NCBI RefSeq assembly: GCF_023169965.1 | Contig: NZ_AP025592.1 | Span: forward strand, 2,232,001 to 2,296,000 | DNA from: Anaeromyxobacter paludicola | GTDB lineage: Bacteria; Myxococcota; Myxococcia; Myxococcales; Anaeromyxobacteraceae | Reading direction: 5' to 3' | DNA length: 64,000 bases | Shown here: positions 37,822 to 46,300 of the stretch, piece after piece | Layout of the letters: each line of letters begins with the position of its first letter | Numbering within the stretch: the first letter of the stretch is position 1 | Notes under the pieces: generated by a model | Seen by the model: the letters and a program-made list of their open reading frames with translations, nothing else | The model's database searches: none | What the model was told of the DNA's origin: nothing | Translations under genes and position numbers: made by a program

Positions 37822-39503
37822 GGAGCCTCCGAGGCGGAGCCGTCGCCGCCGGCGGGCCGCGCCGAGGCGGCCCGCAGCGGCGCGGCCCCGGGGAGCCGTA
37901 CCGCGATGCGCGTGCCGCCGCCAGCGCGATCCTGCGCCTCGATCGTGCCGCCGTGCGCCTCGACCACGCGGCGCGAGATGGCGAGCCCGAGCCCGGTGCC
38001 GGTCCGCTTGGTGGTGACGAACGGCTCGAAGACCCGCCCCCGGACCTCCGCCGGGATCCCGGCGCCGGTGTCGTCCACGACGATCCGCACCTCGTCCCCG
38101 GCGCGGGCGGTGGCGAGCGTGAGGGTCCGCTGCCGCGGCGCCGGGCGGGTGCCGAGCGGCTCGCCCCAGGCGCCCGGGCCCATGGCCTCGATCCCGTTCC
38201 GGAGCAGGTTGGAGAGCACCGCCATGAGCTTGTGGCCGTCGCCCGGCACCTCGACGGCGGCCTCGAGCCGGAGCGCCACCTCCACCTGGCACTCGCGGGC
38301 GAGCTCGGCGACGTTCGCCGCCGCGAGCCGGCAGAGCGCGTCCACGTCCACCGGCGCGGGCTCGAGCCTGGGCGGCGCGGCGAAGAGGGTCAGATCCTCG
38401 GCCACCGAGCGCAGCCGGTCGATCTCGCTGCGGGCCTGGGCGTGGACCGTCCGCGCCGCCGGAGCCGGGGCGCGGCCGGAGGCGAGCAGGTCGAGCGCCA
38501 CCGAGAGCCCGTTGAGCGAGTTCTTCACCTCGTGGGCGATGGCGGCCGCGGTCTTGCCCATGGCCGAGAGCTCGCGCGAGCGCTGCACCTCGAGCTCCGC
38601 CCGCTCGAGGCGGCGCACCGCGTAGGCGAGGAGCGCGCCGCCGGCGAGCGCGAGCACGAGCGCGCCGCCGACGATGGTCTCGAGCGTCCGCACCGGCCGG
38701 CGCGCCTCGGCCTCCAGCACCCCCGCCGACTGCACGAGCCGCAGCGTGAAGGGCGTCCCGTCCACGCCGGCCTCGGTCACGAGGAAGCGCCGGCCCCCCG
38801 GGTCGGACCGCCAGCCCTGCCCGTCGCTCCCGAGCCGCAGCCCCGCGACCGCCTCGCCGCGGCTGAAGAGCGGGAGCTCGGCGGGGCCGGGGACCGCGCC
38901 CGCGCCGGGCGGGTTCTCCGTCCGCTGCAGCAGGGCGACCTCGCCCCCGCCCTGCACGGCGCGCCGCAGCCCCTCGCCAAAGAGGTCGTGCCCGCGCTCG
39001 GCGCTCACCGTGCCCACGATGGCCCCGCTCCCGGCCACCGGCGCGACGAGGTCCACCTCGCCCGGGATGGCGACCAGCACCGGCCGCCGCCGCCCCTGGG
39101 CCACCTCCACCTCCGGCTGGCCGACCGCCCGGGCGCTCGCCCCCTGCGGCTCCGACCAGACCGGCACGCCGCGCGCGTCCACGATGGTGATCGAGACCGC
39201 GAAGAGGAGCGAGTCGCGCCGGGCGATCCGGAGCACCCGCTTCTCCGGCTCCATGTTGCCGTCGGCGAGGTCCACCTCGGCGAGCTGGGAGAGCCGGGTC
39301 ATCTCGCCGCCGAGCCGGAAGAGCTCGTCGGAGAGGAGGCGGGCCCGCTGGCCGAGGAGGAGCGCGGAGCGGTCGGCCGAGGCGTCGAGCGCGGCCCGGC
39401 GGGCGCGCGAGATGAGCACCCCGCCGGTGGCGCCGACGGCCACGGCCGCGAAGAGGGTCACGGCGAGGATGACGAGGCCGGCGCGCGGGCGGGGGACGGT
39501 CAT
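37818..39503 (-). CDS. Sensor histidine kinase
   Basis: A 561-residue membrane kinase. Helix one (residues about 8-32) and helix two (about 280-305, TIVGGALVLALAGGALLAYAV) enclose a ~245-residue periplasmic sensor. The H-box is MGKTAAAIAHEVKNSLNGL, the N-box LSNLLRNGIEAMG and the G1/G2 boxes DDTGAGIPAEV and GTGLGLAI. The sensor contains a likely dCACHE/PAS-like fold, but there are no obvious metal-ligand clusters. It phosphorylates the adjacent regulator and probably senses metal or envelope stress relieved by the efflux pump. Confidence 0.92.
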   Translation of the reverse strand: MTVPRPRAGLVILAVTLFAAVAVGATGGVLISRARRAALDASADRSALLLGQRARLLSDELFRLGGEMTRLSQLAEVDLADGNMEPEKRVLRIARRDSLLFAVSITIVDARGVPVWSEPQGASARAVGQPEVEVAQGRRRPVLVAIPGEVDLVAPVAGSGAIVGTVSAERGHDLFGEGLRRAVQGGGEVALLQRTENPPGAGAVPGPAELPLFSRGEAVAGLRLGSDGQGWRSDPGGRRFLVTEAGVDGTPFTLRLVQSAGVLEAEARRPVRTLETIVGGALVLALAGGALLAYAVRRLERAELEVQRSRELSAMGKTAAAIAHEVKNSLNGLSVALDLLASGRAPAPAARTVHAQARSEIDRLRSVAEDLTLFAAPPRLEPAPVDVDALCRLAAANVAELARECQVEVALRLEAAVEVPGDGHKLMAVLSNLLRNGIEAMGPGAWGEPLGTRPAPRQRTLTLATARAGDEVRIVVDDTGAGIPAEVRGRVFEPFVTTKRTGTGLGLAISRRVVEAHGGTIEAQDRAGGGTRIAVRLPGAAPLRAASARPAGGDGSASEAP

Positions 39504-39791
39504 GGCGTGGCCCCGCGCCCGGCGGGGGGGCGTGCGCGAGGTGGGGTGAATATACGCCCGAAGGCGCCCCGGCTCCCGCGCCGGCGCTCAGGGTGCCCGG
39601 CGCGCAGCCGGCGGGGCGGGCCGGAAAGACGAAGGCGCCCCCGGTGACCAGACCGGAAGCGCCCTCGCGACCAAGGAGACATCCACCCTCAGTCACCATG
39701 TGGACGCCCGGGGCCCGGAGGAAGGACCTCGCGGGGTGCTGCGCGGGGGACCCGGGGCCAAGCGCCCACCATTCCGGAGCGGGGCACCCGG
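39504..39791. other. Gap between TcmP gene and histidine kinase gene
   Basis: 288 bases between two minus-strand genes. It holds the kinase operon promoter region, but I see no confident -35/-10 pair, terminator or repeat. GC-rich on the kinase side, with a gradual shift to the A/T-richer character of the neighbouring segment. Confidence 0.35.
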
Positions 39792-40706
39792 TCAGCGCCG
39801 ATCGTGCCCCGTTTCACTACTCGCCCTGGGCCGCGCCGGCCCGAGGACGTAGCTCGCGATCTTCGCTCCGGTCGGGTTCGGGCCCGCGAACACGAGATAA
39901 TAGAGGTGCCCGCCCTTCGAGTTCGTGATGAGGCGCGCCGTTGAGACGTGCCCGAAAGCTGTCTTGAGCCGCCCGCGATACCAGTTCAGCAGCCGGTCCC
40001 CGGCGTCGGTTCGTTTCCGGACCCCAGGCTCGAACAGCCCAGGTTCCGACACGTAGACCTCGTCGTACCAGCTCGGATCCCCGAAGTAGAGATCGAGCTT
40101 CGCTCGGGCATTCTTGGTGAACTGCGCGCTCCGCGGCAGCAGCCGCTGGATCGCCATCCCGACTGGGAAGTTGATGAATACCTCCACCTGCTTCGTGTCG
40201 GCCAGTCGCTTGATGGTAGTCCACGGCACCTGCATGCCGAACGGGTCGAGGAACACGACCCCGCGCCACCGCGAATCCGACCCGAGGACCGTCAGAAGCT
40301 TCGTCGTGAGATACGTATTGCAGTCCCCTGAGCGAACGGCGATCTTCCGCGTGGCCCCGTACTGCGCCTCTAGCTCCTTGAGCTCCGCGAGACGGCGTTC
40401 GTCGGTCTCGATGAACACGTAGTGCTCGAACGGCGGGTCGATCTCGAGCGCGACGCGCGGCGAGCCGTCGATGACCTCGCGCGAGTCCTCGTCGCGCGCC
40501 TCGTCACCGAGGTCGAGATGAATCGTGGGGTCGTCGTGCTCCTTCTTCCGGACGACCGCACGACCGGCTGCGGCAAAGGCATCGACGTACACGGTCTTGA
40601 GCGGGGCGTGCTTGCTCAGGATAGTCATGTACGCGGACAGGTACGCCCGGAGCCCGTTCAGCTTCTCACGCGCCCACGGCCCAACCTCGGGCAGGTCCTG
40701 AGTCAT
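39792..40706 (-). CDS. tcmP: Three-Cys-motif partner protein TcmP
   Basis: A 304-residue protein of the TcmP family (TIGR04474), named for its regular pairing with three-Cys-motif Gp37/Gp68 proteins. [14 protein letters not shown] (residues about 39-52) and [15 protein letters not shown] (about 165-180) look like motifs I and IV of a Rossmann-fold methyltransferase. Between them lie [21 protein letters not shown] and [10 protein letters not shown]. The function is not established. It is divergent from the Gp37-like gene at 40824 across 117 bases. Codon use is less extreme in GC than flanking genes, suggesting acquisition. RBS GAAGGGGGA before ATG 40706. Confidence 0.87.
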   Translation of the reverse strand: MTQDLPEVGPWAREKLNGLRAYLSAYMTILSKHAPLKTVYVDAFAAAGRAVVRKKEHDDPTIHLDLGDEARDEDSREVIDGSPRVALEIDPPFEHYVFIETDERRLAELKELEAQYGATRKIAVRSGDCNTYLTTKLLTVLGSDSRWRGVVFLDPFGMQVPWTTIKRLADTKQVEVFINFPVGMAIQRLLPRSAQFTKNARAKLDLYFGDPSWYDEVYVSEPGLFEPGVRKRTDAGDRLLNWYRGRLKTAFGHVSTARLITNSKGGHLYYLVFAGPNPTGAKIASYVLGPARPRASSETGHDRR

Positions 40707-40783
40707 GTCTGGATGTCCCCCTTCGTCCGCTTCGCACGGGTCGCGAAAGTTTCGCTTACGTGCTGGGGAACAGTGTACGACGC

Positions 40784-40789
40784 TATACT
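40784..40789 (+). promoter_or_regulatory. -10 box before the Gp37-like gene
   Basis: TATACT, close to the consensus TATAAT, 35 bases before ATG 40824, in the gap divergent from tcmP. The -35 region is weak. Confidence 0.5.
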
Positions 40790-40823
40790 GACGTTCAGGA
40801 TCTTGGGCGGGCAGGAGCCGGGA

Positions 40824-41543
40824 ATGAGCGACCACAGCACCATCGAGTGGACGGACGCGACGTGGAACCCCATGCGCGGCTGTACCAAGATCTCGCCGGG
40901 CTGCGCCCACTGCTATGCCGAGACGTTCGCCGAGCGGTTCCGTGGCGTGCCGGGTCACCCGTTCGAACAGGGCTTCGAACTCCGCCTCGTGCCGGAGGCT
41001 CTCGATCTTCCGCTCCGCTGGAAGAAGAGCCGCCTCATTTTCGTCAACTCCATGAGCGACCTCTTCCACGAGAAGGTGCCCGACTCGTACATCGAACAGG
41101 TGTTCGCGGTGATGCGGCAGGCCGCGCAGCATCGGTTCCAGGTCCTGACGAAACGCGCGGAGCGACTCGAATCGTTCACGCAGCGCCACGCCCCGTCACC
41201 GAACGTCTGGCTTGGCGTGAGCGTCGAGAACGCAGACTACACTTGGCGGATAGACCACCTTCGTCGCGCGCAGGCTCGCGTCCGCTTCCTGTCCATCGAG
41301 CCGCTGCTCGGGCCGATCCCCGATCTGGACGTCCGGGGGATCGACTGGGTGATCGTAGGCGGAGAGAGCGGCGGCAAGTGCCGCCCCATGAACGCGGCGT
41401 GGGTGCGGGAGATACGTGATCGCTGTCGGTCCCGTCGGGTCCCGTTCTTCTTCAAGCAGTGGGGCGGGTTCCAGAAGAAAAAGAACGGTCGCGAGCTCGA
41501 CGGGCGCACGTGGAACGAGATGCCCCGCGCCGCGGCTGGGTAG
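40824..41543 (+). CDS. Gp37/Gp68 (DUF5131) three-Cys-motif protein
   Basis: A 239-residue protein of the phage Gp37/Gp68 family (PF07505, DUF5131). The N-terminus has the diagnostic CX6CX2C motif [16 protein letters not shown] (Cys 20, 27, 30), preceded by [11 protein letters not shown], resembling iron-sulfur/SAM-type clusters. [13 protein letters not shown] and [15 protein letters not shown] follow. It is paired and divergent with tcmP. The pair is known to co-occur on phages and mobile DNA; its function is unknown. A/T-richer than its neighbours. Confidence 0.88.
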   Translation: MSDHSTIEWTDATWNPMRGCTKISPGCAHCYAETFAERFRGVPGHPFEQGFELRLVPEALDLPLRWKKSRLIFVNSMSDLFHEKVPDSYIEQVFAVMRQAAQHRFQVLTKRAERLESFTQRHAPSPNVWLGVSVENADYTWRIDHLRRAQARVRFLSIEPLLGPIPDLDVRGIDWVIVGGESGGKCRPMNAAWVREIRDRCRSRRVPFFFKQWGGFQKKKNGRELDGRTWNEMPRAAAG

Positions 41544-41589
41544 CTGGGCCGCGTGCCGCAACGGCCGCATTCTTGGAGTGGGGGGAGAT

Positions 41590-42330
41590 TTGAACCATCA
41601 CTCGCGACCGCCCGGGCGGCTACTATTCGTCCCGGTCGCTCTGGCCGTCCTGATTGCCGGCGGGTGGCTCTTCTACAAGCACGGCCGGAGCGTGTGGGTT
41701 GCAAGGCTGCGGCCGTTCACCGGAACCCACTCCGTCGAGGGCGTGGTCCGCGCGCTCGACGAAACAGCGGGCGTCCGCGTGCGGGAGGCACTCTCGCGGG
41801 CGGGCGTCCCGCCCCGCCCCGAACGGTTATGGCTGCTCGCGGTGAAGGACGAACGGCGCCTGGAGTTATGGGCCGAGAAGTCGTCGGGCGAGCGTGTGCG
41901 CGTGACCACCTGGCACGTGCTCGCAGAGAGCGGCGGCGAGGGTCCGAAGTTGCGTGAGGGCGACCGCCAAGTACCCGAGGGCATCTACCAGATCGAAGGA
42001 CTCAACCCGAACAGCGCGTACCACCTCTCACTCAAGGTGGGCTACCCGAACGCCAGCGACAAATCCTGGGCCGCGCGTGACGGTAGGACTCGCCTGGGCG
42101 GCGACATCTTCATTCACGGCAAGGACGTGAGCATCGGCTGCCTGGCCATCGGGGACCCCGCCATCGAAGAGCTGTTCTGGCTCGCTGGAACCGTGGGCCG
42201 CGACGCGTTCCAGGTGGTGATCGTGCCCACGGATCTTCGGGTCAAGCCGGCACCGAGGGTGGCCGTTGCGTGGGCGCCCGAGTTGTACGGCAGGCTCAAG
42301 GCCGAGCTCACTCAGTTCCCGATGCCTTGA
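41590..42330 (+). CDS. YafK/DpaA-type L,D-transpeptidase-fold protein
   Basis: A 246-residue protein with one N-terminal membrane helix (LLFVPVALAVLIAGGWLFY), so anchored and facing the periplasm. The YkuD-fold domain has the catalytic motif FIHGKDVSIGCLAIGD (His about 176, Cys about 184), as in E. coli YafK/DpaA, which cleaves the Braun lipoprotein link. EGIYQIEGLNPNSAYHLSLKVGYPNASD resembles the same family. The start is TTG 41590, supported by a GGGGGAG RBS. A longer frame goes back to 41416, but it lies in overlap with the gene upstream. Confidence 0.82.
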   Translation: MNHHSRPPGRLLFVPVALAVLIAGGWLFYKHGRSVWVARLRPFTGTHSVEGVVRALDETAGVRVREALSRAGVPPRPERLWLLAVKDERRLELWAEKSSGERVRVTTWHVLAESGGEGPKLREGDRQVPEGIYQIEGLNPNSAYHLSLKVGYPNASDKSWAARDGRTRLGGDIFIHGKDVSIGCLAIGDPAIEELFWLAGTVGRDAFQVVIVPTDLRVKPAPRVAVAWAPELYGRLKAELTQFPMP

Positions 42331-42469
42331 GGGGAGCGCATCGGGGAGCCGCCAAGTCCGGTGCTAGGGTTCGCGCCTTCCGTGGAAACGCCGGCCCCCC
42401 GCTTAGGCAGGGTTTGGGCAGGCCCGCTTCATCCTGGGTGCAAGTAGCTGATGCAGAAGATGAAATGCC
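42331..42469. other. Gap between the YafK-type gene and rnpB
   Basis: 139 bases, convergent transcription ends. No repeat, attachment site or terminator that I can support, although an element boundary could lie here. Confidence 0.3.
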
Positions 42470-42878
42470 GGAGCCGTCCTGTAAGCCGGGTTCTGTCCCG
42501 CGCCCTCTCGGACGCGGCGGCGAACATTCCTCTCGGACGCGCGTTGCCGCGCGCCTCCAGCGAGCCGTACCCGGAGGCTTCGGGCGGGCCGCCCTTTCCA
42601 CGCGGGACCTCGCGGCCCCGGTGACGCCTCCCTATTTGCTCTTGCACCAGGTGGGGTTTGCCGTGCCGCTCCGGTCACCCGGAGCGCGGTGCGCTCTTGC
42701 CGCACCGTTTCACCCTTGCCACGCGCCCTCTCGCGAGGGCCGTTCGGCGGTCTGTTCTCTGTTGCACTTTCCTGCGGGTCACCCCGACCGGCCGTTGGCC
42801 GGCACCCTGCCCTGTGGTGCCCGGACTTTCCTCGGCGACTGCAACCCTGCCAGCCGACGCGTTCGCCCGGACGGCTCC
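42470..42878 (-). ncRNA. rnpB: RNase P RNA (type A)
   Basis: Read on the minus strand, this holds the signature GAGGAAAGTCCGGGC (about residues 50-65 of the RNA), the CCACAGGGCAGGGTGCC region, and the 3' CGGCTTACAGGACGGCTCC. The outer P1 helix pairs 42870-42878 with 42470-42478 (GGAGCCGTC / GACGGCTCC), which defines both ends. Length of about 409 nt fits bacterial type A RNase P RNA, which trims tRNA 5' ends with the protein RnpA. Apparent reading frames across it are not genes. Confidence 0.95.
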
Positions 42879-42888
42879 AGCGTGGTGC

Positions 42889-42917
42889 GAGATAGCACGG
42901 GGGCCGGCCTGCCGCAA
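42889..42917 (-). promoter_or_regulatory. rnpB promoter
   Basis: On the minus strand TTGCGG (42917-42912), a 17-base spacer and TATCTC (42894-42889), placing +1 at about 42882, just before the P1 helix of the RNA. Confidence 0.55.
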
Positions 42918-43317
42918 TGGGCCGCCCCGACCCGGCGAGCGGGCCCGGCGGGGCGCCCTCCGCCGCGCCGCCGTCCCGTACCCGGGTGACGCTCGGCTCG
43001 CGGGCGAGACCGTCACCCTGCACGCCGTCGAGCAGCCTCACCGTCGCGAGCGGCCAGAGCGCCTCCCGCGTCTCGCTCGATCCCGTCTCGCTCGTCACGG
43101 CCAGCAACGCGAGTGGCGCGTCCCCGGAGCGCGTGACGATCGCTCGCGGACGCGGGGCCATGTAGGTGCTGGAAATGGCCCAAGATGGGCCATCTACCCC
43201 ATTAGCCGGATTGCGGTAGGCAAACGGCGCCGCATGTGGGATGCCCGGACACAACGCAAAATCAGGGACTTGAATCGCCCTCTCCGCGCCCCGCGCAATT
43301 TCGACCAATAGTCACTC
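42895..43317. other. Long gap between rnpB and the multiheme cytochrome gene
   Basis: About 420 bases without a convincing gene. Frames exist on both strands, but they lack family resemblance, an RBS and a consistent codon bias. A palindrome (ATGGCCCA-AGA-TGGGCCAT, 43175-43193) is the only clear structure, centred 159 bases before the predicted cytochrome +1. Confidence 0.4.
43175..43193. promoter_or_regulatory. Palindrome upstream of the cytochrome operon
   Basis: 8-base arms ATGGCCCA and TGGGCCAT around AGA. Its distance of about 159 bases from the predicted sigma-54 +1 allows a role as an activator site. No other evidence. Confidence 0.35.
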
Positions 43318-43332
43318 GGAACGAACCTTGCT
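43318..43332 (+). promoter_or_regulatory. Sigma-54-like promoter of the cytochrome operon
   Basis: GGAACG-A-ACC-TTGCT matches GGCACG-R-N3-TTGCW with one mismatch and exact -24/-12 spacing. +1 is expected at about 43343, then GGGGGGAA (43349-43356) and the TTG start at 43361: a short normal leader. Confidence 0.5.
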
Positions 43333-43360
43333 TTGGCATCCTCCCCCTGGGGGGAACGCA

Positions 43361-46300
43361 TTGCAAACGGTCGAGCGGACTCGAGGCGAATCGGAGCGGA
43401 ACGGTCGGCAGGCGCGGCGCTCGCCGGGGCCGGGCCGCGCCCGCCGCGGCGCTGCGGGCCGGGCCCCGCGCGTCCTGCTCGCGCTCCTGCTGGCCACCGC
43501 TCCGGTCGCCGGGCGCGCCGCGAACACCACGCTCCTCGGCGACTACCTCGGCTCCGAGGCGACCAGCGTTGCCCAGGCCTGCCCGGCCAGCCCGCTCGCC
43601 GACGTGGACCACTTCAGCCTCGCGACCTCGCTGGGGACCGACTCGGTCACCTCGGTCACGCTCACGCTCACCGGGACGGGCGGGATCCAGCGCGTGGACG
43701 TCACCAGCGACGACGGCCTGACCACCTACGGCCAGCTCGCGTCGCCGGGGACCTCGGCCACGGTCTCGCTCACCACGCCCATCCCGGTCACCATCACGCC
43801 GACCCAGTACCGGGTGAAGGTGCTGCCCAAGGGCTACGGCATCACCGCGAGCTACAGCGTCACCGCCCGCGTGAGCAGCCTCGTCGCCACCAACGCGGTC
43901 AGCGGCACCGACGCGGGCAGCGGCACGGTGGTCGTGGACGGCGCGCCGCCCGACTACGTCTCCGGGGCCCAGCTCACGACCTCTGGGCAGCAGGCGAGCT
44001 TCTCCTGGACCAACCCCACCACCGACTTCGACCACGTGGTGGTGCTCCGCAGTGGGGCCGGGAAGAGCGTCCAGAACTACCAGCTCACGAGCGGCACCAC
44101 CTACACCGCCGGGACCCAGGTCGGCACCGACACCGTCCTCTACGTCGGGACGCTCACCTCCTTCACCGACACCCTCAACGCACAGTACACCTACGGCATC
44201 GCGACCGCCGATCGCTGCAACAACTACAAGTACGCGACCCTCCTGACTCCCGCCTACGTCACCGTCGGCGAGTTCTACAACCTCGAGCCGGGCAACAACC
44301 GGGTCTGCCCCGGCGCGGCGGCCCTCAGCGCCGACATGTTCACGATGGGGGCCACGAACTACACCGCCAACGGCTACGCGGTGACCGCCGTGACGGTCGC
44401 CCTCACCAACCCGCAGGCGGTGCAGAGCGTCCGCATCGTCATGAGCGGCACGGTGCTCGGCCAGCTCGCCAACCCGGGGAGCACGGCCGTCATCCCCCTG
44501 AGCCCGCCGATCCAGGCCAACAGCACCTTCGGCATCTACAACGTGCAGATCGCGCCCGCGCCCTACGCCTCGCTCACGAGCGGCCAGGCGTATCCGGTCA
44601 CGGCCAAGGTCATCGGCGTCACCACCTCGATCCCGATCCTCGTCAACGACTCCAACCCGAGCGCCGTGATCACGGTGGACTGGAGCACCCCGACGGCGGT
44701 GTCCGGCCTGACCGGCGCCGCCTCGGCCCCGAGGATGATCCACCTCGCCTGGACCAACCCCTCGGGCACCCTGCCCCCGCCCAACTTCGGCGGGGTGGTG
44801 GTGCTCCGGAGCCAGCCGGGCGCCGCGATCCAGACCACCGCGCTCGCCGACGGCGCGACCTACGCCGCAGGCTCGCAGGTCGGCGCCGACACCGTCGTCT
44901 ACACCGGCACGGGAACCGCGCTCGACGACGTGGTGACGGGCGGGCTCACGTACCAGTACGCGGTCTTCAGCGTGAACCCCTGCTCCGGGACCGGCACCAA
45001 GTACTCGGCGCCGGTCCTCGCGGGCCCGATCACGGCCACGGTGCCGAGCCACTTCCTCGCCGGCGGGGCGGCGGTGAACGAGGGCGTGGACGGCACCGTC
45101 ACCACCTTCCTCCAGGCGGCGGCGCCGACGAGCGCGGGGGCGTGGAGCGGGTGGACCGCCACCGCCGGCCCCTTCGTGCCGGTGGCGCGCTTCTACGGCC
45201 CCACCTACGCGGATCAGCGGCTCGTCGCCGCCAACGCCACCGCGTCGCTCTGGCTCACCAGCTCGAACCCCTCCCCTGCCGACCCGGAGTGCGGGGGCCC
45301 CTTCCCCGCCGACAGCTTCCGGGCCGACCTGCTCGACCACGATCCGGACGGCCCGGCCGGGAACGGGACGCTCATCGGCTCGGGGACCGTCACGAGCCCC
45401 GGCGGCACCGCCGCGCTCGTCCCGGTCGCCTTCGCCAACGCGCCCTACACCATCGCGCCGGGCCACCGGCTCGTCCTCCAGCTCAACTACTCGGCCTCCA
45501 CCGCCGACAGCTACTGCAGCTCCAACGGGCTCGTCTACGGCAGCCCCGCGATGTCGAGCGGCGTCGCGATCTCCGACGCCGTGACCTGCACGCCCTCGAG
45601 CGCGCTCGCCATGCCGGCCGGCCAGGGCGCCGGCGGCGTGTCGCTCGATCCGGCCGCGCTCGTCACCGCGACCGGGGTGAGCGGGCTCCGCTTCCGGGTG
45701 GGGCTCGCGCCGAGCGACGGGTTCGCCGCCCTCGATCCGAAGTGGACCAGCACCAACATCGGCTCGGGCGTCACGGCCGGCGCCGCGCTCACCGCGAGCG
45801 GCGGGCAGCTGCGCGTGCAGAGCCCGAACGGCACCGGCGCCTTCGGGACCACCGACTACTTCCGGTTCGTCTCGCAGCCCGTCGCCCTGAGCGGCGACTT
45901 CACGGTGGACGTCCGGGTGGACGAGATCGACGGCTCGGCCAGCAGCCCGCGCGCCGGCCTCATGGTCCGGCAGGACCTCTCGGCGACGGCCGTCAACGCG
46001 GCCCTGTTCGTGGCGCCGGGCGCAGGGGCGGTGTTCCAGGCCCGGAGCACGACCGGCGGCGCCACCGCTTCGACCACCGTCGCGGGGGTCACGCCGGCCG
46101 CGTGGATCCGGCTCAGCCGCGCCGGCGGCACGCTCACCGGCTACTACTCGAGCGACGGCGTGTCGTGGACCCAGGCCGGCTCGCAGGCCGTCTCGCTCAC
46201 CGGCACCTTCTACGTCGGCGTGGCGGTCGGCGCCGGGTCCTTCGTCTACCCGTACACCGCCTCCTTCTCGCGCTTCCTCCTGACCCAGCCCTACGTCCCG

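Noticed and set aside
41416-41589. A long upstream extension of the YafK-type gene
   Set aside because: It would lie inside the Gp37-type gene in another frame and lacks an RBS, whereas TTG 41590 has one.
42403-43308. An open frame across the RNase P RNA
   Set aside because: It covers a highly structured RNA gene with clear diagnostic sequences and has no recognisable product.
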